Shown one piece after another: positions 21,877 to 31,003 of a stretch of 64,000 nt of DNA. The position numbers were made by a program, and so were the translations under genes. The notes under the pieces are model-generated. The model was not told where the DNA came from and did not search any database. It saw only the letters and a program-made list of their open reading frames with translations. The stretch comes from Candidatus Kirkpatrickella diaphorinae (GTDB lineage Bacteria; Pseudomonadota; Alphaproteobacteria; Acetobacterales; Acetobacteraceae). Each line of letters begins with the position of its first letter. Position 1 is the first letter of the stretch. The DNA is taken from NCBI RefSeq assembly GCF_025736875.1, contig NZ_CP107052.1, positions 670,001-734,000 of the forward strand, read 5' to 3'.

Positions 21877-22203
21877 TTAGCCGCGATGGCGCGTATGGCG
21901 CGATTTCACCGTGCGGGATTTAACGTGCCGGTAGGAAGCCTTGCGGATAAAGCGCGCTTTTACGCCATTCTTCGTTGCTTTATGGCGATAGCTTGCCGTG
22001 ACGACCATTTTGCGGCCGTAACCACGCTTGCGATGCCGCGTCGTGTGCACGACAGGGCGTGGGGGGGCGGTAAGCGCTGCAAGTGTCAGGCGACTGGCTT
22101 CAACGTTTGAAATCGTCCGGCCGGAAGCTTTTGACGTCGAAGGGGAAAGCACAAGCCCGACAGCAAAAAATCCCGTCGATAAGATTGAAGCGAAACGTCG
22201 CAT
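21877..22203 (-). CDS. Small secreted highly basic protein
   Basis: 108 residues from ATG 22203, which follows GGGGAAAGAC; an ATG four codons earlier is possible. A clear signal peptide (RRFASILSTGFFAVGLVLSPSTSKA) is followed by a mature part very rich in Lys, Arg and His, with SYRH occurring twice and a tail of HxR/KSR units (VKSRTVKSRHTRHRG). No family recognised. Such a charged periplasmic protein might bind polyanions such as nucleic acid, LPS or teichoic-like glycans; this is inference from charge. Convergent with yraN, downstream of nothing on its strand. Confidence 0.7.
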   Translation of the reverse strand: MRRFASILSTGFFAVGLVLSPSTSKASGRTISNVEASRLTLAALTAPPRPVVHTTRHRKRGYGRKMVVTASYRHKATKNGVKARFIRKASYRHVKSRTVKSRHTRHRG

Positions 22204-22350
22204 GTCTTTCCCCATCCGATGAAACTGGAAGCTTTACGCTAAATCACGGCATTAAGTTCAGTTTGGCAAGTAAAAACCTGCTTCATCGAAGGCGTTTTTT
22301 TCGCGCGGCGGTGCGCCCGGTTTGTCGCCGGGGCACGCCGTCACGGATGC

Positions 22351-22686
22351 TCAAGCCTTCGCGCGTTCGATTTTTTTCTCGTCCAGCAGGGAGTCAAGCT
22401 CACCATTTTGATACATATCGACGACGATATCGCATCCGCCAACAAACTCGCCCTTAATGTAAAGTTGCGGAATTGTCGGCCATTGGGAAAAGGCTTTAAT
22501 GCCTTCACGGATTTCAGCATCCTCAAGGACGTTGACCGTCTGATATTCAACACCCATACGGTTCAATACTTGCACAACGCGCGCCGAAAACCCGCATTGA
22601 GGAAATAACTTCTCCCCTTTCATGAATAACATGACGGGATGCGTGTCGATTTCGCGCTGGATGCGCTGAAAAATGTCCTGAGACAT
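22351..22686 (-). CDS. grxD: Monothiol glutaredoxin, Grx4/GrxD type
   Basis: 111 residues from ATG 22686 with AAGGAG upstream; the open frame extends to 22803 but the extension has no support. The CGFS motif is at 31-34 in FPQCGFSARV, with WPTIPQLYIKGEFVGGCDI for glutathione binding. CGFS glutaredoxins bind and pass on [2Fe-2S] clusters and pair with BolA proteins, and a BolA gene lies 43 bases upstream here. It closes the purine gene run. Confidence 0.95.
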   Translation of the reverse strand: MSQDIFQRIQREIDTHPVMLFMKGEKLFPQCGFSARVVQVLNRMGVEYQTVNVLEDAEIREGIKAFSQWPTIPQLYIKGEFVGGCDIVVDMYQNGELDSLLDEKKIERAKA

Positions 22687-22729
22687 AGCGGATTTCTCCT
22701 TAAATAAGGGTCTTGCGCGACGACGCGCG

Positions 22730-22969
22730 TCAAGGCGTTTCAGTTTTGAGTGCAAGTGCGTGAAGGGTTGACCCCATTTTCCCGCCGAGAGCCTCGTAGA
22801 CAAGTTGGTGCTGTCGCACGCGATTCAAGCCCTCGAACGCTTTACTGACGACGCGACAGGCATAATGGTCGCCATCCCCGGCGAGATCGGTGATTTCCAC
22901 CACCGCATCGGGGAGCGCTTCCAGGATATGCGCGCGGATTTCTTCCTCCTGCATGGCCATCTGCGTCAT
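22730..22969 (-). CDS. BolA family protein
   Basis: 79 residues. The class II KH-like fold is apparent, with the conserved [18 protein letters not shown] including the RVxRHQxVY-type signature. BolA proteins form cluster-bridging complexes with CGFS glutaredoxins; the neighbouring grxD supports that job. The start overlaps the purL stop by four bases (ATGA), so it is translationally tied to purine synthesis. It most resembles the short BolA2/IbaG-like class. Confidence 0.92.
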   Translation of the reverse strand: MTQMAMQEEEIRAHILEALPDAVVEITDLAGDGDHYACRVVSKAFEGLNRVRQHQLVYEALGGKMGSTLHALALKTETP

Positions 22970-25164
22970 TGCTCCATCAATTTGGGGAAGAACGCGGCGT
23001 TGACTTCCCGCAGGCGATCGGCTGAAAGCGAGATGCCCTCAGCCAGAGTGAGATGCGTGCCGCCACTGCGCCCAAGGCGGCGCACGGGGACATGGGCGGC
23101 TTCAGCGCGGGCGATAAACGCGACCGCATCAGGGACCGCAACAATGTAGGCGGCTTGATCCTCCCCGAAATAGAAAGCGTGCGGCGCCATATTTGATGGC
23201 GGATGCTCCACGACGCAACCAACGCCGCTCGCCATCACCATTTCCGCCAGTGCAATCAGAAGGCCACCATCTGAGACATCGTGGCAAGCAGAAATTTCCC
23301 CGGACAAAATCCTTTCACGGACGAAATCACCATTGCGACGCTCGGCCACGAGGTCAATAACCGGCGGCGCACCGTCCTCGCGTCCGCATATCTCCCGCAG
23401 CCAGAGTGACTGGCCGAGATCGCCCCGGCTTTCACCGACGAGGACAAGCTCCATTCCATCAGGCATCGCGTACCCGACGGACCGATCAATATCCGCAATG
23501 ACGCCAATCGCCCCGATCGCCGGTGTTGGCAGGATCGGCACGCGCAGTCCGCTCGGGTGCGTCGTCTGATTATAAAGCGAGACATTGCCACTGACGACGG
23601 GGAAATCCAGCGCGGTGCAGGCTTCCCGGATACCGGCAACGGCATCCGCAAATTGCCCCATGATTTCCGGCACTTCAGGATTGCCGAAATTGAGATTATC
23701 CGTCACCGCAAGGGGTTGCGCCCCGGTTGCAGTGATGTTGCGCCACGCTTCAATCACGGCCTGCGCGCCGCCCGCTTTGGCATCGGCCTGGCAGTAACGC
23801 GGCGTGCAATCCGTCGTCATAGCGAGTCCTTTGGACGTGCCTTCAATCCGGATCACCGCGGCATCGGCGGTGCCGGGGCGTCGCTTCGTCTGGCCGCCAA
23901 CGCCACTATCATATTGGTTCCAGATCCACGCGCGGGAGGCCAGGTCCGGGCAGGCCAGGAGATGCAGCAGGGCGTGCTCCACCCCTTCCGGGTCTCTCAC
24001 CCCGCCGAGACGCGCTGGCGGTTTGCCGTTAATGAGGGGGCGATGATAGAGAGGTGCTCCATCCGCAAGGGGCGCCAGCGGGATATCCGCCTCGACCTGT
24101 CCCTTATGCCGGATGGTAATGCGTCCCGTATCTGTCAGCACACCGATAATTGAAAAATCAAGCTCCCATTTTTCAAAAATCGCGCGGGCAACATCCGTTC
24201 GCTCCGGCTTGAGGACCATCAACATGCGCTCCTGACTTTCGGAGAGCATCATTTCATAGGCCGTCATGCCGGTCTCACGCTGCGGCACCTGGTCGAGATC
24301 CAGCTCAATCCCGACACGTCCTTTCCCCGCCATCTCCACGGCGGAAGATGTCAGTCCCGCAGCCCCCATATCCTGGATGGCCACAATGGCATCTGTTTCC
24401 ATAAGTTCGAGGCAGGCTTCAATCAGCAGCTTCTCGGTAAAAGGGTCCCCAACCTGCACTGTTGGGCGCTTATTGAGGGCGTGCTCATCAAATTCGGCTG
24501 ACGACATGGTCGCGCCATGGATGCCGTCCCGCCCCGTTTTGGAGCCGACATAAACGACCGGGTTCCCAACCCCGGCTGCCGCGGAAAGGAAGATCCGATC
24601 CTGCGCCGCGATGCCCACCGTCATCGCATTGACGAGCGGATTACTATTATAGGAAGGATGGAAATTGACTTCCCCACCCACTGTCGCGACACCGACGCAA
24701 TTTCCGTAACCCCCGATGCCGCGCACGACACCATCAATCACATGGCGTGTGACAGGCAGGGATGGATCACCGAAGCGCAAGGCGTTGAGGTTAGCGACCG
24801 GGCGCGCGCCCATCGTGAAAACGTCGCGCAATATACCACCGACCCCGGTGGCCGCGCCTTGATAAGGCTCAATGAATGAGGGGTGGTTGTGGCTTTCCAT
24901 CTTGAAAACCGCGGCCATCCCATCCCCGATATCGACGACACCCGCATTTTCCCCCGGGCCGTGAATGACCCAGGGCGCCTTCGTCGGAAGTGTCTTCAGA
25001 TGGGCGAGAGACGATTTATAGGAGCAATGCTCTGACCACATGACAGAAAAAATGCCGAGTTCGGTCAGGCTGGGCGTCCGCCCCATAATATCGAGGAGTT
25101 TTTGATATTCGACATCTGTCAAGCCAAAACGCTGCGCGAGTGCAGCGTCAACGTTAGCGGTCAT
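22966..25164 (-). CDS. purL: Phosphoribosylformylglycinamidine synthase subunit II
   Basis: 732 residues, the normal length of the small-PurL type that works with separate PurQ and PurS. Seen: the active-site region [11 protein letters not shown], the ATP/Mg segments [20 protein letters not shown] and [14 protein letters not shown], and the C-terminal [12 protein letters not shown]. It uses ammonia from PurQ and ATP to make FGAM in purine synthesis. Its ATG overlaps the purQ stop by four bases and its stop overlaps the BolA start by four. Confidence 0.98.
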   Translation of the reverse strand: MTANVDAALAQRFGLTDVEYQKLLDIMGRTPSLTELGIFSVMWSEHCSYKSSLAHLKTLPTKAPWVIHGPGENAGVVDIGDGMAAVFKMESHNHPSFIEPYQGAATGVGGILRDVFTMGARPVANLNALRFGDPSLPVTRHVIDGVVRGIGGYGNCVGVATVGGEVNFHPSYNSNPLVNAMTVGIAAQDRIFLSAAAGVGNPVVYVGSKTGRDGIHGATMSSAEFDEHALNKRPTVQVGDPFTEKLLIEACLELMETDAIVAIQDMGAAGLTSSAVEMAGKGRVGIELDLDQVPQRETGMTAYEMMLSESQERMLMVLKPERTDVARAIFEKWELDFSIIGVLTDTGRITIRHKGQVEADIPLAPLADGAPLYHRPLINGKPPARLGGVRDPEGVEHALLHLLACPDLASRAWIWNQYDSGVGGQTKRRPGTADAAVIRIEGTSKGLAMTTDCTPRYCQADAKAGGAQAVIEAWRNITATGAQPLAVTDNLNFGNPEVPEIMGQFADAVAGIREACTALDFPVVSGNVSLYNQTTHPSGLRVPILPTPAIGAIGVIADIDRSVGYAMPDGMELVLVGESRGDLGQSLWLREICGREDGAPPVIDLVAERRNGDFVRERILSGEISACHDVSDGGLLIALAEMVMASGVGCVVEHPPSNMAPHAFYFGEDQAAYIVAVPDAVAFIARAEAAHVPVRRLGRSGGTHLTLAEGISLSADRLREVNAAFFPKLMEQ

Positions 25165-25862
25165 TTAACCAAGCTTTCAACGAGACTGGTAAAAAGCGGA
25201 GCCCCATCTGTCGGGCCAAGCTGCGGGTCAACCATATTTTCCGGATGCGGCATCAAACCGCAGACCCGGCTATTCTCACTTAAAATCCCCGCAATTGCGT
25301 GTGCGCTGCCATTCGGGTTCGCGCTGGGGCACGTCTCATCGAGGGTGCCATCTGCCTTTACATATCGGAACGCGACCCGCCCCTCGCCTTCAAGCGCGTC
25401 AAGCTCAGCGGGTGACGCGGTGTAATTGCCATCCCCATGCGCGAGCGGGGCGCGGAAGACGTCGCCGCTCTTCCAACCTGACGTGAAAGCCGACTGATCA
25501 TTCTCAACACGAAGATAGGCATCCTGCGAGAGGAAGCGCATCCCGGCATTGCGCAGCAGCGCACCGGGCAGAATATGCGCCTCCGTCAGAATTTGAAAAC
25601 CATTGCACACGCCAAGCACATACCCGCCCCGTGCCGCGAACTCCCGCACCTCACGCATAATGGGTGCATGAGCCCCCATCGCGCCGGAGCGAAGATAATC
25701 TCCGAAGCTGAAACCACCGGGGATGACGATGAGGTCCAAAGAGGGCAGCTTCGTGTCACGATGCCACAAAATCTGCGGCGCCTGTCCCGAGACGATTTGC
25801 AGCGCCTGGGCCATGTCCCGCTCCCGGTTCGTGCCGGGGAAAAGAACAATACCTGCCTTCAT
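25161..25862 (-). CDS. purQ: Phosphoribosylformylglycinamidine synthase subunit I (glutaminase)
   Basis: 233 residues. Class I glutamine amidotransferase: nucleophile Cys in [16 protein letters not shown], and the His-Glu pair in LMPHPENMV. It supplies ammonia to PurL in the PurQSL complex. Its ATG shares one base with the stop of the Rap1a-like gene (TAATG), showing tight coupling to that unusual neighbour. Confidence 0.97.
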   Translation of the reverse strand: MKAGIVLFPGTNRERDMAQALQIVSGQAPQILWHRDTKLPSLDLIVIPGGFSFGDYLRSGAMGAHAPIMREVREFAARGGYVLGVCNGFQILTEAHILPGALLRNAGMRFLSQDAYLRVENDQSAFTSGWKSGDVFRAPLAHGDGNYTASPAELDALEGEGRVAFRYVKADGTLDETCPSANPNGSAHAIAGILSENSRVCGLMPHPENMVDPQLGPTDGAPLFTSLVESLVK

Positions 25863-26260
25863 TACGGCGCTGCCCCGTTACGGACGTCATTGCAGGGATA
25901 AGCACCATGCAGGGCCGCGACGACGGTCTTGCCCACCGGGCCGGACAGGTTGGATTTCTGGCGCTGCTGATTCAGAATCCAGCGCACGACCTTGCTGCGC
26001 ATCGCGCTCGTTTTCTCATCGGAAGGGATGCAGAAAGCGGCTTCACCCTCACCTGTTCTGTTGATGGAACTCAGATAGGTCAGTGCGCCACCATCCGCAA
26101 CACCGGCAAGATAAGCATCGCACAGGGCGCTCTTGCCCGAATCATTACAGATGCGGAGAAATCCCCCGACGCTCATTTTTGAGAGTCGGTGCTCAGACGC
26201 GAAAGCCGGATGGGCGGCGAAGCACCCCATGGCGAAAAAGGTCAGCAGTGCTTTGCGCAT
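25862..26260 (-). CDS. Rap1a/Tai-like secreted protein inside the pur operon
   Basis: 132 residues with a signal peptide ([21 protein letters not shown]). The mature part carries [38 protein letters not shown] and [12 protein letters not shown], a cysteine pattern I recognise from the Rap1a immunity / Ssp-toxin-binding family. Family members are periplasmic, some neutralising type VI amidase toxins, but many stand far from any toxin. Here no effector is near: the gene lies between purS and purQ, sharing one base with each (TAATG at both ends). Its role is unknown; family call is moderately sure. Confidence 0.72.
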   Translation of the reverse strand: MRKALLTFFAMGCFAAHPAFASEHRLSKMSVGGFLRICNDSGKSALCDAYLAGVADGGALTYLSSINRTGEGEAAFCIPSDEKTSAMRSKVVRWILNQQRQKSNLSGPVGKTVVAALHGAYPCNDVRNGAAP

Positions 26261-26502
26261 TATTTCATAACCTCCACCGTGTAATCCTCAATGACGAGAT
26301 TGGCGAGCAACGCCTCCGCCATTTTACGGCCCTGATCGGCCGCGGATTTCGTGTCATGGCAATCCACGTCCAGCAAAATCGTTTTGCCAACGCGCACGTC
26401 GCTCACATTTTTGAAGTCGAGCGTTTCGAGGGCGTGACCAATCGCTTTGCCCTGAGGGTCGAGGACGCCTTCCCGTAACACAACATCTACGCGGATTTTC
26501 AT
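26260..26502 (-). CDS. purS: Phosphoribosylformylglycinamidine synthase subunit PurS
   Basis: 80 residues: KIRVDVVLREGVLDPQGKAI, then ALETLDFKNVSDVRVGKTI, the typical PurS start and core. PurS is the structural subunit that docks PurQ onto PurL and channels ammonia. It begins three bases after purC, and its TAA shares a base with the ATG of the Rap1a-like gene. Confidence 0.96.
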   Translation of the reverse strand: MKIRVDVVLREGVLDPQGKAIGHALETLDFKNVSDVRVGKTILLDVDCHDTKSAADQGRKMAEALLANLVIEDYTVEVMK

Positions 26503-26505
26503 CGA

Positions 26506-27267
26506 TTAACCCTCTGACCCTTTAATTTCGTGATTTCCTGATTCCGGAAGGATGCCGAGCCGTCGCGCGACCTCCTGATAGGCTTCCTCGACGCGGCCGA
26601 GATCCCGGCGGAAGCGGTCCTTATCCAGTTTCTCACTGGTGTTCATGTCCCAGAGGCGGCAATTATCGGGAGAGATCTCATCCGCCAGCACGACGCGCAT
26701 CTCGTCCTGCTCCCAGAGACGCCCGAATTCAAGTTTGAAATCCACAAGCTGGATGCCGATGGCCTGGAATGTCCCACAGAGGAAATCATTGATGCGCAGG
26801 GCGTGGCTGTTGATCTCCTCCATATCCTGAGCGGTGGCCCATTCAAAGGCGGCAATATGCTCCTCTGATACCATCGGGTCGTTGAGCGTATCGTTTTTCA
26901 GGTAATATTCGATGATGGTGCGCGGCAGGCGCGTCCCTTCCTCAAGCCCGAGGCGACTCGCGATTGACCCCGCCGCAACATTACGAACAACGATTTCAAG
27001 CGGGATGATCTCGACCTCACGAACCAGTTGCTCGCGCATATTGATGCGCTTCATGAAGTGGGTCGGGATGCCGATCGCCTGCAAGCGCAGCATGAGATGC
27101 TCACTGATGCGGTTATTCAGCACGCCCTTGCCGGTGATAATGCCTTTTTTGGCGCCATTTCCGGCGGTGGCGTCATCCTTGAAATACTGGACGATTGATC
27201 CGGGCTCCGGACCTTCGAAAAGGATTTTGGCTTTACCCTCATAGAGTTGTCGGCGGCGGGCCATCAT
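26506..27267 (-). CDS. purC: SAICAR synthase
   Basis: 253 residues; ATG at 27267 or 27264. Signatures are [12 protein letters not shown] near the start, [14 protein letters not shown], and DFKLEFGRL...[15 protein letters not shown]. It ligates aspartate to CAIR in purine synthesis. First gene of purC-purS-X-purQ-purL-bolA-grxD; a promoter is expected in the 110 bases upstream, but I cannot pick one with confidence. Confidence 0.97.
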   Translation of the reverse strand: MMARRRQLYEGKAKILFEGPEPGSIVQYFKDDATAGNGAKKGIITGKGVLNNRISEHLMLRLQAIGIPTHFMKRINMREQLVREVEIIPLEIVVRNVAAGSIASRLGLEEGTRLPRTIIEYYLKNDTLNDPMVSEEHIAAFEWATAQDMEEINSHALRINDFLCGTFQAIGIQLVDFKLEFGRLWEQDEMRVVLADEISPDNCRLWDMNTSEKLDKDRFRRDLGRVEEAYQEVARRLGILPESGNHEIKGSEG

Positions 27268-27377
27268 AGACTTTCAGCAAAAGCAAGGTGAGAAAACAGA
27301 CATATAGCAGTGCGCAGGGCGACGCGACAGACCTAAAAGACCCCCCGTCCTGAAGGACATCACGTCGCCATCCCGCT

Positions 27378-28748
27378 TCAGTTACGGGAAGCTGGCAGGA
27401 ATGTGCCGTCCCGAAGCGATTTTTCAAGGGCTTCGAGGCTCTGCCCCTTTGTTTCCGGGACATAGCGCATCACGAAAATAAAGGAAAATGCATTAACCGC
27501 CGCGAAAAGCCAGAAGGTCGCCCCCGGCCCAAGGAGGGTGACGAGGCTCAATGTCGTCAGGGAAATCACCAGGTCCGCGCCCCAATGACTGGCGGCCACC
27601 ACGCTCATGCCGCTCCCCCGGCAGGAAAGGGGAAACACTTCGGCCCCCACAAGCCATACTGCGACGGACAGACTGCCGACATTGAAAATGACATAGCCGA
27701 TGAGGGAAAGAAGCGTAATCCACGCGCCGACGCCACCGGTCAGGTGCAGGGAGAACATCGCGCCGAGGATGATGAGGGAAATGACCGCGCCGGGAAGCAT
27801 ACGCAGCATCAGGGTGCGACGCCCCCAGTGATCAACGGCCCAGCCGCCGAACACGGTGGCCAATGTCATGGCCACACCCACCGCAACCGACATAAGCAAC
27901 GCATATTGATGACCAAACCCGGCTTCAGAGAAGATCGTCGGTGCGTAATACATGACGGCATTCGTGCCGGTAAGCTGACAGAGCAGCCCGATCCCGACAG
28001 AGGCCAGAAGCGCAGGGCGCACCCAAGGCTCAAAAATCTGGCGGAAGGGCGCTTTCTGGTCATGCGCGTCAATGATTTCCGCAAGCTCCTGATCGGCCTG
28101 CGCGTCGGTCGGGCGGACACGGCGCAGAACTTCTCGCGCGCGCTCCGTCTCCCCTTTCATGGCAAGCCAACGCGGGCTGTTCGGTACAAACAACATGCCG
28201 ATAAAGAGGATGGAGGCTGGGACAAAGCCGAGGCCGAACATAAGGCGCCAGCTTTCCTCACGCAGCAAATAGCCGGTAATGAATGAGATGGTCATGCCGG
28301 ACACAACCGCGAGCTGAAAGGCCACGACAAGCGCGCCGCGTCGCTCCGGCGGTGAGATTTCAGCGATATAGATCGGCACAATCTGGGAGGCCGCGCCAAT
28401 GGCAAGGCCGAGGATCAGGCGCGAAGCGACCAGCAAAGCTGTTGAATGCGCGAATGTGACGATTACCGTGCCGATCAGGAACAGGATCGACGCCGCCATG
28501 ATGGTGCGCCGTCGGCCCATTCGGTCCGATAAAGGTCCGGCCGTGATACAACCCACCAGCGCGCCGGCAATAATGGCGGAGGTCACAACCTCCTGCGCGA
28601 AGGTTGAGAGGTGAAAGTCCGTCTTAAGTTGAAGCAACGCACCGGAAATGATGCCGGTATCATAGCCGAAGAGCAATCCGCCCGTTGCGGCAATGATCGC
28701 GATGAAGTTTGTGAGGGCTCGTCCTCTGACAGGTTTTTGCGCGTCCAT
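27378..28748 (-). CDS. Sugar porter (MFS, GalP/XylE type)
   Basis: 456 residues from ATG 28748 (MDAQKPVRGRAL), preceded by AAAGGT; the longer frame to 28790 lacks support. Sugar-porter signatures: GYDTGIISGA in helix 1, DRMGRRRTI between helices 2 and 3, SPRWLAMKGE after helix 6, DHWGRRTL and PETKGQSLE near the C-terminus. About twelve membrane segments. It is a proton-coupled hexose or pentose importer of the inner membrane. It sits between purB and purC but with gaps both sides, so it is probably transcribed alone. Confidence 0.92.
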   Translation of the reverse strand: MDAQKPVRGRALTNFIAIIAATGGLLFGYDTGIISGALLQLKTDFHLSTFAQEVVTSAIIAGALVGCITAGPLSDRMGRRRTIMAASILFLIGTVIVTFAHSTALLVASRLILGLAIGAASQIVPIYIAEISPPERRGALVVAFQLAVVSGMTISFITGYLLREESWRLMFGLGFVPASILFIGMLFVPNSPRWLAMKGETERAREVLRRVRPTDAQADQELAEIIDAHDQKAPFRQIFEPWVRPALLASVGIGLLCQLTGTNAVMYYAPTIFSEAGFGHQYALLMSVAVGVAMTLATVFGGWAVDHWGRRTLMLRMLPGAVISLIILGAMFSLHLTGGVGAWITLLSLIGYVIFNVGSLSVAVWLVGAEVFPLSCRGSGMSVVAASHWGADLVISLTTLSLVTLLGPGATFWLFAAVNAFSFIFVMRYVPETKGQSLEALEKSLRDGTFLPASRN

Positions 28749-28820
28749 AACGGCTGACCTTTCTTTGAACTCAGCGCGGGAAATCAACATAATGATGCCC
28801 CGCGCTGATCATGATTTTCT

Positions 28821-28835
28821 GCCGGATGATCCGGC
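28821..28835. repeat. Perfect inverted repeat GCCGGAT-G-ATCCGGC
   Basis: Seven-base arms with a one-base centre, between the purB stop (28854) and the sugar porter start (28748). It could be an operator for the sugar porter or a hairpin ending purB transcription. No T-tract follows on the minus strand, so a classic terminator is unlikely. Confidence 0.35.
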
Positions 28836-28853
28836 GAATTTGCAAAAAAGTCC

Positions 28854-30188
28854 TTACGCGCCGAAAACTTTTTTGAAGATGTCGTCCACGGCGACGAGGT
28901 GATTTTCGCTTCGCATCGCCGCGTCAAGGGCTGAGGGGGTAATGTGCTGCGTCACTTCCGGGTCGGAGAGGAGATTTTCACGGAAGCTTCGTCCCTCCGG
29001 TTTGCCGAGCAGAGTCCATGTCGCCATCGCATGTTTCTGCACGAGGCGATAAGCATCCTCCCGAGAAAAGCCTGCTTTGGCCAGCGCCAGAAGAACCTCA
29101 CCGGAATGCACCACCCCGCCAAGCGCATTGAGATTGGCCTCCATACGCTCCGGGTAGATAAGAAGCTTGTCCATCATACCGGCAAGCCGCATCAGCGCAA
29201 AATCAAGGCCGATTGTGGCGTCAGGGGCGATATTCCGCTCCACGGAGGAATGGCTGATATCCCGCTCATGCCACAAAGCCACGTTCTCAAGCGCCGGAAC
29301 GGCCGCGCTGCGGACGAGGCGGGCGAGGCCGGTCAGATTTTCCGACAGAACCGGATTGCGCTTATGCGGCATCGCGGAGCTGCCTTTCTGCCCCGGATGG
29401 AAGAACTCCTCAGCTTCCCGCAATTCCGAACGTTGCAAGTGGCGCACTTCGGTCGCCAGGCGCTCAATGGCGCTGGCTGTCACGGCGAGGGCGCAGAAAT
29501 AAGCCGCATGACGGTCACGCGGGATGACCTGGGTGGAAACATCCTCACAGGCCAGACCCAGTTTTTCGGCAACAAAGGCTTCAATGGCTGGGTCGAGATG
29601 CGCAAAAGTGCCGACCGCGCCGGAGATGGCGCAGACGGCGATTTCTGAGCGCGCCGTCTCGAGTCGCTTCCGGTTGCGCGCAAATTCAGCGTAATGCCCG
29701 GCCAGTTTGAGGCCGAAACTCGTCGGCTCCGCATGGATGCCGTGACTGCGGCCGATCGTGACCGTGTTTCTGTGCGCGAAAGCCTGTTTCCTGAGCGCTG
29801 CGAGGACCGCATCCATATCCTGTAACAGGAGATCAGTCGCCTGCTGAAGCTGCACGGAGAGGCAGGTATCCAGCACATCGGAAGATGTCATGCCGAGATG
29901 CACAAAACGGCTGTCAGGGCCGATTTTTTCAGCCAGCCAGGTCAGAAAGGCGATGACATCATGGCGTGTCTCCGCTTCAATCTCATCAATGCGGGCGAGA
30001 TCCGCCTCGGAAAACGCCGCCATGGCCTCATCACCGCGCCTGCGAATGGTTTCGGCGGCTTCACGCGGGATCGTGCCCAGATTCGCCATGGCCTCACAGG
30101 CGAGCGCCTCGATCTCGAACCAGATTTTATACCGGTTCTCGGCAGACCAGATGGCTGTCATGGCCGGACGGCTGTAACGGGGCACCAT
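28854..30188 (-). CDS. purB: Adenylosuccinate lyase
   Basis: 444 residues; ATG 30188 follows AGGAGCG. The fumarase-superfamily signature is GSSAMPHKRNP, and GRSHGIHAEPTSFG and TSSDVLDTCLSVQL are two further conserved regions. It splits SAICAR and adenylosuccinate, releasing fumarate, in purine synthesis. It is separate from the main purine run, with the sugar porter between. Confidence 0.97.
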   Translation of the reverse strand: MVPRYSRPAMTAIWSAENRYKIWFEIEALACEAMANLGTIPREAAETIRRRGDEAMAAFSEADLARIDEIEAETRHDVIAFLTWLAEKIGPDSRFVHLGMTSSDVLDTCLSVQLQQATDLLLQDMDAVLAALRKQAFAHRNTVTIGRSHGIHAEPTSFGLKLAGHYAEFARNRKRLETARSEIAVCAISGAVGTFAHLDPAIEAFVAEKLGLACEDVSTQVIPRDRHAAYFCALAVTASAIERLATEVRHLQRSELREAEEFFHPGQKGSSAMPHKRNPVLSENLTGLARLVRSAAVPALENVALWHERDISHSSVERNIAPDATIGLDFALMRLAGMMDKLLIYPERMEANLNALGGVVHSGEVLLALAKAGFSREDAYRLVQKHAMATWTLLGKPEGRSFRENLLSDPEVTQHITPSALDAAMRSENHLVAVDDIFKKVFGA

Positions 30189-30376
30189 AAATTTCGCTCC
30201 TTGACTTTAATCGTGCCCTACATAGCGGATTTACCAGCATTCGAACATAGGTCCGGTCAAATAACGTTACAAATATCATAAGTCGCGTTCAAAACCGCCA
30301 GGGGCTTGATCCTTTTCAGATAACAGCGAACAAATGCCCGATCAGCGCGGGTTCATGGTGGGACAAGGAGCATCTC

Positions 30377-30979
30377 ATGGCAGTGACGTGGGCAGAGGTG
30401 GTGTCCCTCATTCAAATTCTTTTGATTGATGTCTCACTGGCGGGTGACAATGCCATTGTCATTGGTCTCGCCGTGCAGGGCCTCGCGGCAGGCCAGAAGA
30501 GACGGGCCATTGCTGTCGGGGTGGGGCTGGCCGCGCTCATCCGCATTATTCTGGCGCTGGTGGCGACGAAACTCCTGACCGTGATCGGGCTGACGCTGGC
30601 GGGTGGGCTCCTTCTGCTCTGGGTCTGCTGGAAAATGTTCCGGGAGTTGCAGGTTTCTGAGTCGGAAGTGGGGACAATTGTCCCGTCCAAAAAACTTTCA
30701 TCCGTCATCCTGAAAATCGTCATCGCCGATCTCTCAATGAGCCTCGATAATGTGCTTGCCGTCGCCGGGGCCGCGATCGGGCATCCTTATCTTCTGGCTC
30801 TGGGCCTGCTTTTATCCATTCTGCTCATGGGATTCTGCGCGGCGGCGATGGCGAAGTTGCTTGAGCGTCATCGATGGATTGCCTGGGTCGGGCTCATCGT
30901 GGTTTTCTATGTCGCGATCAGGCTGATCATCATTGGCGGCTTTGAAGTCAGCAAGGTTATCGGGCAGTTTATGAGCTGA
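30377..30979 (+). CDS. TerC/YjbE family membrane protein
   Basis: 200 residues; ATG 30377 follows AAGGAG. About six to seven membrane segments. Both conserved acidic motifs of TerC proteins are present: DVSLAGDNAIVIGLA near the start and DLSMSLDNVLAVAGAA in the second half. These proteins are linked to manganese or calcium export and metal loading of exported proteins. I looked for a yybP-ykoY manganese riboswitch in the 188-base leader and did not find it. The lytic transglycosylase gene follows after 24 bases. Confidence 0.88.
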   Translation: MAVTWAEVVSLIQILLIDVSLAGDNAIVIGLAVQGLAAGQKRRAIAVGVGLAALIRIILALVATKLLTVIGLTLAGGLLLLWVCWKMFRELQVSESEVGTIVPSKKLSSVILKIVIADLSMSLDNVLAVAGAAIGHPYLLALGLLLSILLMGFCAAAMAKLLERHRWIAWVGLIVVFYVAIRLIIIGGFEVSKVIGQFMS

Positions 30980-31003
30980 TCATTGTGCGGAAAAGAGGAA
31001 AAT

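Noticed and set aside
22305-22350. GC-rich stem beyond grxD as a Rho-independent terminator
   Set aside because: The stem has bulges and is followed on the minus strand by A residues, not T residues.
30189-30376. Possible yybP-ykoY manganese riboswitch before the TerC gene
   Set aside because: I could not find the conserved paired elements of that riboswitch in the leader.
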